Made by a program: the position numbers and the translations under genes
IMG/VR virus record: IMGVR_UViG_3300030012_002265
Span: 2,617-42,183 of that record
DNA from: a virus
DNA length: 39,567 nt
Strand: one strand, 5' to 3'
Shown: positions 7,707 to 14,794 of the stretch, piece by piece
Position numbering within the stretch: position 1 is the first letter of the stretch
How the letters are laid out: every line of letters begins with the position of its first letter
Notes under the pieces: model-generated
Database searches by the model: none
What the model was told of the DNA's origin: nothing
Seen by the model: only the letters and a program-made list of their open reading frames with translations

Positions 7707-8248
7707 TTTTTGTTAAAGGTGGTCACTTAGACTATTTAGGCAATGTTGAACTCGTTGATGATTTTGTCGAGGTACGAACAAAGGCTGTCATTGCCTATTT
7801 CAAAGAGAACGGTCTAGAAATCGATTTAGATGAGATTGTAAAAAGCTCTGAGGAAGTAGCCAAGAGAGAACAAGCAGGTCAGGTCTATAAGAATAGCTTG
7901 TTTACAGTAAACGTCTACAGGGGTGAGAGTGCTGATGATATGGTTCATATTGATGACCTAAAAGGCAAGTGTGTCTGGCTGTCCATAAAGAGAAATGATA
8001 AGGGAACTAATATTAAGTGGTCAGATAAGATGGCATTGCAGAGGAGTTTGCTTGGGGATGATTGGCTTGGTATAGAAATATATCCCCCCCAAAAATTCAT
8101 GGTGGACACTGCCAATCAATATCACCTGATCTGCATACCGCCTGAGTACGTTGACAATTTTCCTTTTGGATGGAAACACAGAGAGATAAATGCTACAAAT
8201 GTAAAAGGTGGCTTTAACCAATTAGGTCAGACATATACTGGTGGTTAA
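7703..8248 (+). CDS. DUF7694-like phage protein
   Basis: This 181-residue protein has GGAGAAG upstream of ATG 7703. Residues about 100-150 carry the pattern VWLSIKRNDKG, WSDKMALQRSLLGDD, IEIYPPQKFMVDTANQYHL, which I recognise as the DUF7694-type small phage protein (W..LQ..K..L.G.D.....E.YP......D..N..HL). Its function is not known in the family. Here it carries an extra N-terminal part of about 90 residues. It closes the main set of cassette genes. Confidence 0.65.
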   Translation: MIFVKGGHLDYLGNVELVDDFVEVRTKAVIAYFKENGLEIDLDEIVKSSEEVAKREQAGQVYKNSLFTVNVYRGESADDMVHIDDLKGKCVWLSIKRNDKGTNIKWSDKMALQRSLLGDDWLGIEIYPPQKFMVDTANQYHLICIPPEYVDNFPFGWKHREINATNVKGGFNQLGQTYTGG

Positions 8249-8446
8249 GTGATTGTAAAAACTTCTCATACTCTTCTGCTTATCATTACGCTTGATTTTG
8301 CCGATCTTGAAACGTGTAAGCAGAAGAGCTTAGAGACTTACAAAACAGATAGGTGCTTTGAAAGTTTTAATTATTACGTTAAGACACCTTTACGCAAACC
8401 AAAAAACTTCATACGATTGATCTACACACCGTCTACTGTAAGATGA
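8249..8446 (+). CDS. Possible small protein (GTG start)
   Basis: A 65-residue frame starts at GTG directly after the stop of the DUF7694-like gene. The N-terminus is hydrophobic (TLLLIITL) and the rest is basic. There is only a weak ribosome site (GGTGG), and no family is recognised. It may be real because the strand and spacing fit the cassette, but it could be chance. Confidence 0.4.
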   Translation: MIVKTSHTLLLIITLDFADLETCKQKSLETYKTDRCFESFNYYVKTPLRKPKNFIRLIYTPSTVR

Positions 8447-8449
8447 TAA

Positions 8450-8530
8450 ATGAACAAAGAAGCACTGCTTAGAAACCTTGTAATATTTTTACTTGGCTGT
8501 TTTGCCATGTATATCTTTTACTACTTATAA
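8450..8530 (+). CDS. 26-residue single-TM micro-protein
   Basis: ATG 8450 opens a 26-residue frame: a short polar start (NKEALLRN) followed by a hydrophobic segment (LVIFLLGCFAMYIFYYL) ending at TAA. It is three bases after the previous stop. A lone transmembrane segment of this kind is common in phage early cassettes. It overlaps the end of a minus-strand micro-protein gene by ten bases in a tail-to-tail arrangement. Confidence 0.45.
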   Translation: MNKEALLRNLVIFLLGCFAMYIFYYL

Positions 8531-8652
8531 TCTAAAAACGGTATAAAGATAAGATTATCCCAATCCGTCACGGTAAAAAACAAACAGCATATAAACAATA
8601 GTATAGCCAGAATAAAAATCTCAAATTTATCTGGTCTTTGGTCTTTTCTCAT
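8521..8652 (-). CDS. 43-residue single-TM micro-protein
   Basis: ATG 8652 opens 43 codons ending in TAG at 8521. After a basic, polar start (RKDQRPDKFE) there is one clear membrane segment (IFILAILLFICCLFF), then an aromatic tail. It overlaps the preceding minus-strand gene by 26 bases in another frame. As the last gene after the MuF operon it could be a membrane partner, immunity or lysis factor. No family is recognised. Confidence 0.5.
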   Translation of the reverse strand: MRKDQRPDKFEIFILAILLFICCLFFTVTDWDNLIFIPFLDYK

Positions 8653-8806
8653 TTTTTAGATGCTCTAGTCGTGCCATGCAAATAGCTTCCATAGCATTGT
8701 AATATGCTTGATGACTAAAGTGTTTTTTTCCCAACCAACTGTGAGCTAGAGCTTCTATTTGAGGGATACTAAGTTTTACATTTATCTTTTTATATCTATT
8801 GGTCAT
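8627..8806 (-). CDS. 59-residue unknown protein
   Basis: ATG 8806 overlaps the preceding stop by four bases (ATGA). The product is basic and partly helical (SIPQIEALAHSWLGKKHF, AICMARLEHLKNEKRPK). It is in the chain of coupled genes running from the MuF gene at 10843. It is unknown but well supported by the tight overlaps. Confidence 0.6.
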   Translation of the reverse strand: MTNRYKKINVKLSIPQIEALAHSWLGKKHFSHQAYYNAMEAICMARLEHLKNEKRPKTR

Positions 8807-9069
8807 TTTACTTTTTCGTAAATTTCTGACTTAACCAATTTTTTATTCGCTGATATAGATTTTTCAATTTCTGATACAAATGTTTTTGCCTTTGCTGAAG
8901 TTAATGTGATGTCTTTGAAGTAAAGGTCTTTCCAGTTGTCGAACTTCTGGGCATAATCCTTTATGGCTTCATTGACGGTTTTGTACTTATAAAAATATAT
9001 ACCACTTACTGTACCTTTGATATTTTCGTTTAGATTTCTAATACCGTATGTGTTGTTTGTTAATCTCAC
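8803..9069 (-). CDS. 88-residue unknown protein in MuF operon
   Basis: This start overlaps the previous stop by four bases. The sequence contains ISANKKLVKSEIYEKV and aromatic runs (GIYFYKYKTVNEAIKDYAQK). No family is recognised and no membrane segment is present. By position, two genes after the MuF-metalloprotease fusion, it is one of the candidates for a protease inhibitor or cofactor. That is only inference. Confidence 0.65.
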   Translation of the reverse strand: MRLTNNTYGIRNLNENIKGTVSGIYFYKYKTVNEAIKDYAQKFDNWKDLYFKDITLTSAKAKTFVSEIEKSISANKKLVKSEIYEKVK

Positions 9070-9272
9070 AATCTTACTCCTTTTGGCACTTTCTTTTTTC
9101 TAATTGGTTTACCTGTATAAAGAGCATCCAATACAATCTCCTCATCAATAAACCCAAAGCTATTTGCCACATTGTCTGGCACGTTTTCTCCAAATACTCT
9201 CTTATAGACCTTCAATAGTTCGTCAAATGTGATGTCATCCTCAACTAGTTTTTCAATTTCGCTTGGCTTCAT
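9066..9272 (-). CDS. 68-residue unknown protein directly after MuF
   Basis: ATG 9272 overlaps the MuF stop by four bases, so it is almost surely coupled to it. The first half is acidic (KPSEIEKLVEDDITFDELL) and the end is basic (GKPIRKKKVPKGVRL). The small acidic product next to a putative toxin-like or protease domain makes it a candidate immunity or chaperone protein. No homology is recognised. Confidence 0.65.
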   Translation of the reverse strand: MKPSEIEKLVEDDITFDELLKVYKRVFGENVPDNVANSFGFIDEEIVLDALYTGKPIRKKKVPKGVRL

Positions 9273-10843
9273 TGCTCTGTTACTCCGTTTTCTATTTCAA
9301 TAAGTCTTTTCTCAAATATTTTTATCGTGCTTGGAAATAGCGTTTTCGCAAGGTCATATGCTTCTTTCTTTGCATAAATAGAAAATAAATTTGCAAAAGT
9401 CTCTGAGAGATCGCTATCTCTTCTCCTCCAGTAAGACCGTGAGTGTCCATAAGTTTTATATGATGCCCTAAATTCACCTTTTACCATAGCATCAATAATA
9501 TCGGACAATGAATCTGAGCCAACATTTCGAAAAGCATTATCCGTTTTTGTATAAAAATATTTTCTTTTTTTGTATTTTATTTTTTCTTGAGTGAACAGCA
9601 AGTCTCTTAGTTCTGCTAGTTTTTCGTTAAAAGCTTCCCCTCGTTTATCTAATCCAAGACGTTTTTTATCTTCCTCAAATGCTCTTCTAAACTCCCTATT
9701 GGTTTTGATATTTTCAGACCAAAACTGTCTATCCGTGCCAGTTACATAGTCTATATGATGACCATATTCGTGGAGAAGAAGGTTCTTTTCGAATGTGCTT
9801 CCATTTTGTAATTTACTAGGGTCTAAACTAACGACCAGAAGGTTTCTACGACCCTCGTAATATGCGTCATTTCCTGCTCTATCTATCTCTGGTTGTCGGT
9901 ATTGATTGATAATATTTTTTTGCACATTGTTAGAATCTTCATTGATTCTTTTTGTGTAATCATCTTTGAGGTTTTTACCCCTAAATCTTGCAAAAACATT
10001 TGTTAAGACAATTTGTGAAACTACCGTGGATGGTTTCAAATCATCGACCGTTGGTAAATTTTGCTCTTGAGGTGTATCCTCATCAATTACAAAATCATCT
10101 GGCTCAATATACAGTATAACGCATCTGCAATTTATTAAATTACCTGCACCACCGTTTGGGTCTCCTGCGTGTTGCATCTTATAAACAACACCCTTATACG
10201 TCACAAGAAATGGCTCATCTATATCGACTTCTACACCATTCATATTAGCGTGGTGGCTTCTTGTCCTATCATCTGCTGTAGACACCCAACGCTTTTTCAT
10301 CGGTAACCCAACATTTTTTGCGGAACTATAGTTTGCATAGTTGGCGGCATTATGTGTTTCTGTCCTTGCTATCATAGCTGACCTGTAACGAGTAAACGGC
10401 TCAGACATCTGTTTTCTGATATTACGTCCTATACGCTCCTGCCCTAATCCCTCTATTTGCCCATCCAGAACTATCTTGCGTATCTTACGTCTAGTGTTCT
10501 CCGATATGGACGTTATACGATTGCCACCTACAGAGTTCATCCACGCTCTTACCAAACGTTCAAACTCGACCTCTTGCTTAGTAAATGCAAAGCGATTACT
10601 GAAATTTTCCATCACGGCTCTATAATGTGGCAACAGTATCTGGCTTAATCTTGTTTCTGTATCGACAATATCCATACGACCACTGCCTAATTCTCTAACC
10701 GCCCTGCGTCCTGTCTCTTCAAAGAATGTTACCATTTGACGGTATAAACGTCTTTCATAGGATTTTCTTAGCCGTGTCTGCTCAACTACTGTCTTTCTTA
10801 CTGACAGTACCTTTCCCCTTTGCTTTGTCTGTATCTTCATCAT
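9269..10843 (-). CDS. MuF-type head protein fused to a zincin metalloprotease-like domain
   Basis: This is a 524-residue, two-part protein. Residues 1-145 are helical. Residues 155-247 are the MuF / SPP1 gp7 minor head domain: IARTETHNAANYAN, KKRWVSTADDRTRSHH, GDPNGGAGNLINCRC. From about 330 a second domain begins. It holds LLLHEYGHHIDY (HExxH at 358-362, the two His as metal ligands and Glu359 as catalytic base) and a downstream Glu481 in LSETFANLF, a likely third metal ligand. This fits a zincin peptidase of the kind attached to MuF proteins. MuF proteins sit at the portal and can be ejected with DNA, so the enzyme may enter the host. It overlaps the zinc-ribbon gene by 62 bases. Confidence 0.85.
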   Translation of the reverse strand: MMKIQTKQRGKVLSVRKTVVEQTRLRKSYERRLYRQMVTFFEETGRRAVRELGSGRMDIVDTETRLSQILLPHYRAVMENFSNRFAFTKQEVEFERLVRAWMNSVGGNRITSISENTRRKIRKIVLDGQIEGLGQERIGRNIRKQMSEPFTRYRSAMIARTETHNAANYANYSSAKNVGLPMKKRWVSTADDRTRSHHANMNGVEVDIDEPFLVTYKGVVYKMQHAGDPNGGAGNLINCRCVILYIEPDDFVIDEDTPQEQNLPTVDDLKPSTVVSQIVLTNVFARFRGKNLKDDYTKRINEDSNNVQKNIINQYRQPEIDRAGNDAYYEGRRNLLVVSLDPSKLQNGSTFEKNLLLHEYGHHIDYVTGTDRQFWSENIKTNREFRRAFEEDKKRLGLDKRGEAFNEKLAELRDLLFTQEKIKYKKRKYFYTKTDNAFRNVGSDSLSDIIDAMVKGEFRASYKTYGHSRSYWRRRDSDLSETFANLFSIYAKKEAYDLAKTLFPSTIKIFEKRLIEIENGVTEQ

Positions 10844-10979
10844 CTTTTTCTCTGTCTAGAACATGGTCAATCCATTCTGGGTGCATATCATAGTAATATC
10901 TTTCACAATAGTAGCATCGTAGCATACCATATTTTACCACTTTAGTATGACCGCAGATAGAGCAGATAGTTTTTGACAA
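10782..10979 (-). CDS. Small zinc-ribbon protein
   Basis: This 65-residue protein has two CxxC pairs: CSIC at 6-9 and CYYC at 22-25, spaced as in a zinc ribbon (ICSICGHTKVVKYGMLRCYY). The C-terminal third is highly charged. It is encoded between portal and MuF and overlaps the MuF start. Function is unknown; a small metal-binding structural or nucleic-acid-binding role is possible. Confidence 0.7.
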   Translation of the reverse strand: MSKTICSICGHTKVVKYGMLRCYYCERYYYDMHPEWIDHVLDREKDDEDTDKAKGKGTVSKKDSS

Positions 10980-10988
10980 ATGAGCCTG

Positions 10989-13367
10989 TTAAGGGTCTTT
11001 TCGTAATGGATGGTCTTTGGGTAACAAATCTCTGTCAAACTGCCCTGATCTAAATCTTCCTGTTCGTACCGCATATAAAAAAGCGTTAACCCTTGCAATT
11101 GCCCACTGGTCTGGACCCATAACATTACGTCTTACACTCTCTGGGTTGGTTCTATAAGCACCCACACCTCGTCTAAAGACCGCAGACAGCATTCTTAGCG
11201 TAACTCTTTTGCCTTTTTTATCGCCATGCTTCTCATTATGGTCTTTGACTTTACCCTCAAGCGTTTTTTTTGTTTTTCCTGAAACTTCTTGTTTGAAGTC
11301 TATTTCGATTACCTTACTGCCACAATCATCGCAACAAGGCAGATAATTCTTTTCATAATCATATTGTTTCTCTCTTTCTTTATCGAGTTGATCTACTTTT
11401 CCCCTCGACCATGTAAAACCTGCATCACCACCCCACAATGCCCACGCTATACGTCCTGCACTGGGATACCCATCTTCACCTCTTCTAAATCCCTCTGCTT
11501 CCTTATCAACCTCATGTCTTGAAAAGAAAGAGTACATACGTCTTACGACACTTGGGGAAAGATTTTGACGATTAACTAATTGTCTCGCTCTAGCAACACC
11601 TATTTCTGTGCCACCTCTGTTGAACTCTTTTCGCCATTCAAGTCCTTGCTCCGCTTCCTCTGCCATTGCTTGTGTTGGCTTGGTATCAATATCAGACTCT
11701 GCTTTTTCGATATCTTGATAATCTTTTTTACCTGTTTTACCTAGGTAGATAGCGTGACTAGAACAGGGCATATAGTAGTTTCTATCTGGACCCTTTACTG
11801 TATGGTGTCCACTGCAACCCAATTGCTTTGATCTTGCTCTTGCTTCTGCCACTGACTCAAACACATCTTTTCCCTGCCCATACCTAGGGTCTTGCTTTGG
11901 TGTTTCTAATCTATCGCCTGTGATACGCTCATAATCCATATGGGATGAGCAGGGCATATAGATTATTCCGTCATCGGTAGGATGAGAATGGAAACCATCA
12001 CAGCCAAGCTCATTTGCTCTTTCTCTGGCTTCTTCTTCCGTGGTAAAAATATCTTTGTCTATCTCTCTTTTTTCTTCTTCAGCATAATCAAACTCTTTAT
12101 CGTCCTCTTCTGCTCTTTCACCCTCTGCATCTGCCACCTGTGGAGTGCCTAGTGGAAAAAGATTAGCGGAGATATAAACATCATCGCCACCGCTTATAGG
12201 CTCATATCCTAGCCGTTCTCTTGCTTCATTTCGGCTGATAATACCTTCCCTGACCGCTTGTACAACGTTCTCATAAGTCTTTTTTCTTCTCTCTGCCATC
12301 GCAGGTATAGAGTCAATATCATATCGTATACTGATATCCTCCCCAAATTTAGGTGCTAACCACTCGTTAAGGTCGCTCTCTACTCTGCGTATCAAAGGGA
12401 TAATAGTGTCCTCATACAAGGCTAATCTGGCTTCTGACACGTTGTTATAAGTCTGACTATCTGGCACACCCACTAACTGGGATGGAACGCCAAAACATAA
12501 TGCTATATCTCTGGCACTCATATTTTTTAGCTCAAGAAAATCCATATCTTTTGGACTAAGACCCATTTCTTTCCAGTCAAAGTCTCCTTCCAACAGCATT
12601 GGTCTACCTGCGTTGTGTGTACCGCTAAACCTCATATTTAAGTCTGACATAAGCTGTTGTCTTTGAGAGTCACTTAATTGTATGTTAATACCACTGTCAT
12701 CCGTTGGCTTGAAGATCACTGCTCCACTGGGTCTCGCTCCATTTTGTAATAATCCTAAATTGTGTCGAGCCGCCATATTATGTTGGTCAATATCAAAAGC
12801 GGCGGCTTGGATTGGAGACAACCCATAATAATCATCTGTTGGATGCCACATTTTGAAATGCTTTACCTCTGAGTCACCTGTCTCTGTATCAACATCGTAT
12901 TTTGCAACTGTTCGACCATCTATTTGATATTCGTAAGCGGTAGGTATCTGGGTTTTACTAGGTATAATCTTAATTCTATCAGGTCGTAAGAGGTGCAATT
13001 CTCTTGGCTGACCGCCCACTAAGGAATATACAGCATAAGAGTTGCCAGAAAGCAGTAAGAAGCTGTACAAAGCTTGAAAATACTCGTTTCCTGCGTATTG
13101 TGGGGATGGTCTAGCCAGTAAATCTATCAAAGGATGGCTATCAAGCTTGATATCGCCTTGATAAACACAAAAATCCACGGCTGATGCTCCGTGAGCTATT
13201 TCGTTAACGCATCGAAAAACAATAGCGTTTTCTTGGTATCCTTCTTTTGCAATTTTGTTGTAATCGTAATTTTTACCCTCTACAGAGTAACCATGCTGAT
13301 ACATAACCATAGGTGCATTTTTTTTCTCAATACGAAACCGCTTAGTGATAAAATCAAACATTCCCAT
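10989..13367 (-). CDS. Portal protein with long C-terminal extension
   Basis: This is a 792-residue protein, whereas HK97-type portals are usually 400-450. Residues 1 to about 415 match the portal family: PLIDLLARPSPQYAGNEYF, LHLLRPDRIKIIPS, MSARDIALCFGVPSQLVGVP and SRNEARERLGYEPISGGDDVY. The extension then has an acidic linker, two copies of a Cys/His module (about 437-482 and 497-540), a segment RMYSFFSRHEVDKEAEGF...GYPSAGRIAWALWGG near 610-650, a CxxC pair, and an end module (AVFRRGVGAYRTNPESVRRN ... FRSGQFDRDLLPKDHP) common in phage head genes. The portal ring is the DNA gate and the terminase docking site. Its start overlaps the connector stop by one base. Confidence 0.9.
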   Translation of the reverse strand: MGMFDFITKRFRIEKKNAPMVMYQHGYSVEGKNYDYNKIAKEGYQENAIVFRCVNEIAHGASAVDFCVYQGDIKLDSHPLIDLLARPSPQYAGNEYFQALYSFLLLSGNSYAVYSLVGGQPRELHLLRPDRIKIIPSKTQIPTAYEYQIDGRTVAKYDVDTETGDSEVKHFKMWHPTDDYYGLSPIQAAAFDIDQHNMAARHNLGLLQNGARPSGAVIFKPTDDSGINIQLSDSQRQQLMSDLNMRFSGTHNAGRPMLLEGDFDWKEMGLSPKDMDFLELKNMSARDIALCFGVPSQLVGVPDSQTYNNVSEARLALYEDTIIPLIRRVESDLNEWLAPKFGEDISIRYDIDSIPAMAERRKKTYENVVQAVREGIISRNEARERLGYEPISGGDDVYISANLFPLGTPQVADAEGERAEEDDKEFDYAEEEKREIDKDIFTTEEEARERANELGCDGFHSHPTDDGIIYMPCSSHMDYERITGDRLETPKQDPRYGQGKDVFESVAEARARSKQLGCSGHHTVKGPDRNYYMPCSSHAIYLGKTGKKDYQDIEKAESDIDTKPTQAMAEEAEQGLEWRKEFNRGGTEIGVARARQLVNRQNLSPSVVRRMYSFFSRHEVDKEAEGFRRGEDGYPSAGRIAWALWGGDAGFTWSRGKVDQLDKEREKQYDYEKNYLPCCDDCGSKVIEIDFKQEVSGKTKKTLEGKVKDHNEKHGDKKGKRVTLRMLSAVFRRGVGAYRTNPESVRRNVMGPDQWAIARVNAFLYAVRTGRFRSGQFDRDLLPKDHPLRKDP

Positions 13368-14029
13368 CAGTACATACCTCGCCCAGTGCCAAAAGGGTTA
13401 TTGCTAAAGGACAGCTTTCTATATGGCTGTAACAAGCCTTGCATCATGGCAGGTGGTCTAATAACCCCTTCAAAATCCCCTCTATGCTCATAATTAAACG
13501 CTATTATTTGTAACATTGCCATCTTTATTGCTTCTGGAACGTCCGTTCTGTTTGCACCATACCCTGCAACATAAACCACTTTCATCGCATTTGCTATTCT
13601 AAGTCCTGTAGGAAACGCTTCACCATCCCTTAAATACACTCTGGCAGGTTCTCTTGCATTGTCTAGGTAATACTTGCTTGATGCAAAAGTAGTTTCAGTA
13701 TCCTCATCGTTGAAATACGTTATGGATGACACCGATTGTACTGGGGGAGTAGGTAATTCTATGTATCTTTTTCTAAGCGATATATCGGGTCCTATCTTAA
13801 CCCCTTCCCACAAAGGCATATCTATTTCGTCTATACCGTCTATAAAAAGATTTAAAGTTCTGTTAATTAATGCTCTGCCAGTATATTTCTCTACAAAGTC
13901 TACTGACATTTTCAGCAAGGTAATCAAAAGCTGTTCATCTACTCCATCATCCAACCGCAGGTAATCCCTTATTTCTGCATAGGAAAGTGGGTCTGTTGTT
14001 GCAGACGTTTGTAAGGTTTCTCCTGCCAT
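13367..14029 (-). CDS. Head-tail connector (HK97 gp6 / phiE125 gp8-like)
   Basis: This 220-residue protein has the typical connector N-terminus: LSYAEIRDYLRLDDGVDEQL, followed by MSVDFVEKYTGRAL. These helices form the ring under the portal in HK97 gp6-like adaptors. The second half (MKVVYVAGYGANRTDVPEAI, MLQIIAFNYEHRGDF) matches the phiE125 gp8-like family. Position directly before the portal in the leftward operon agrees. Confidence 0.85.
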   Translation of the reverse strand: MAGETLQTSATTDPLSYAEIRDYLRLDDGVDEQLLITLLKMSVDFVEKYTGRALINRTLNLFIDGIDEIDMPLWEGVKIGPDISLRKRYIELPTPPVQSVSSITYFNDEDTETTFASSKYYLDNAREPARVYLRDGEAFPTGLRIANAMKVVYVAGYGANRTDVPEAIKMAMLQIIAFNYEHRGDFEGVIRPPAMMQGLLQPYRKLSFSNNPFGTGRGMY

Positions 14030-14038
14030 ATTACACTC

Positions 14039-14371
14039 CTAATCTAAATCGTCAGTAATAAGAATACTGATATATTCCACATTTGGGAATGTTTCTATAG
14101 CACCTCCTGAGAATGTCACCTGAAACTCGCCTTGGAAAAGTCCTGCGGTGTCTGTGTCACTGCTTGTAAATGTATAAGAAACTGCTCCACCTGAAGCATT
14201 AGTAATTGATGCACTTGCATTTGTTTTTAAAGTTGTACTGTTTACTGCTCTCATTTTAAATAAGACAGAAGCACCTGTGATATTGATTGCTGTGCCACTG
14301 CTGTCAGCAAGAACTACTGATAGGGTAGGACTTGTGTCATTTTGCTTTATGTTAAAAGAATAACTACTCAT
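14039..14371 (-). CDS. BppU N-terminal-like / Ig-like beta protein
   Basis: This 110-residue beta-rich protein carries SFNIKQNDTSPTLSVVLADS, ITGASVLFKMR and LFQGEFQVTF...VEYISILITDD, the pattern of the BppU N-terminal domain of phage baseplate upper proteins. In phages such domains anchor receptor-binding proteins. ATG 14371 overlaps the preceding stop by four bases. It sits at the end of the fibre array and just before the connector gene. Confidence 0.7.
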   Translation of the reverse strand: MSSYSFNIKQNDTSPTLSVVLADSSGTAINITGASVLFKMRAVNSTTLKTNASASITNASGGAVSYTFTSSDTDTAGLFQGEFQVTFSGGAIETFPNVEYISILITDDLD

Positions 14372-14451
14372 CCTGACCTTTTAATTGTGATTACTGACCT
14401 ATCGTTCTTTATTGTTATCACACTTCTGTCATTTTTAATAGTAATTGCCAT
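14368..14451 (-). CDS. 27-residue repeat peptide
   Basis: ATG 14451 encodes 27 residues made of the unit ITIKNDRSV repeated two and a half times, ending at TGA inside the next ATG. It forms TAATG with the gene before and ATGA with the gene after. Both junctions suggest it is translated. The unit would make a short beta strand. Function is unknown. Confidence 0.5.
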   Translation of the reverse strand: MAITIKNDRSVITIKNDRSVITIKRSG

Positions 14452-14621
14452 TATCCCACCAAAATAAATCCTACAAAACCAGTAAAGGTAACTGTGAAGT
14501 ATGTACCCACAGAATACATCACAAATCTCTCTACTTTAGAAACTCTATTTTCCACATTTTCCATTTTGGTTTTAATAACTGCTAATTCAGTCAAAATCTG
14601 TGTTACATCACTCTTTGTCAT
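14451..14621 (-). CDS. XhlA-like small coiled-coil membrane protein
   Basis: This 56-residue protein starts at ATG 14621, overlapping the previous stop by four bases. The first 35 residues are a coiled coil (ILTELAVIKTKMENVENRVS) and the rest is one membrane segment (VGTYFTVTFTGFVGFILVG). Coiled coil plus C-terminal TM is the plan of hemolysin XhlA-type phage proteins, which help holins or anchor tail parts. The role in lysis is a guess from shape. Confidence 0.55.
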   Translation of the reverse strand: MTKSDVTQILTELAVIKTKMENVENRVSKVERFVMYSVGTYFTVTFTGFVGFILVG

Positions 14622-14794
14622 TCTGCGTCCTTGATTTTCAATTTACCTTCTTCAACTTGTTTTAATATTTCTGCGTAGTGTCTGTTATCAGGGTCTAGTG
14701 GAATGGCTACTTGTTGTCCATCAACAACGGCTATAATAGATGTTATCTCTGCATCTTTATTTATTTTTGCGTATTGTGCTTTCTCTATCTTCAT
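14618..14794 (-). CDS. 58-residue unknown protein
   Basis: ATG 14794 overlaps the fibre gene stop by four bases (TTATGA). The product is KIEKAQYAKINKDAEITSII followed by VDGQQVAIPLDPDNRHYAEI. I have the impression of a family of small proteins found beside tail fibres in marine phages, but it has no name I can support. Likely soluble, perhaps a fibre-assembly factor. Confidence 0.6.
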   Translation of the reverse strand: MKIEKAQYAKINKDAEITSIIAVVDGQQVAIPLDPDNRHYAEILKQVEEGKLKIKDAE

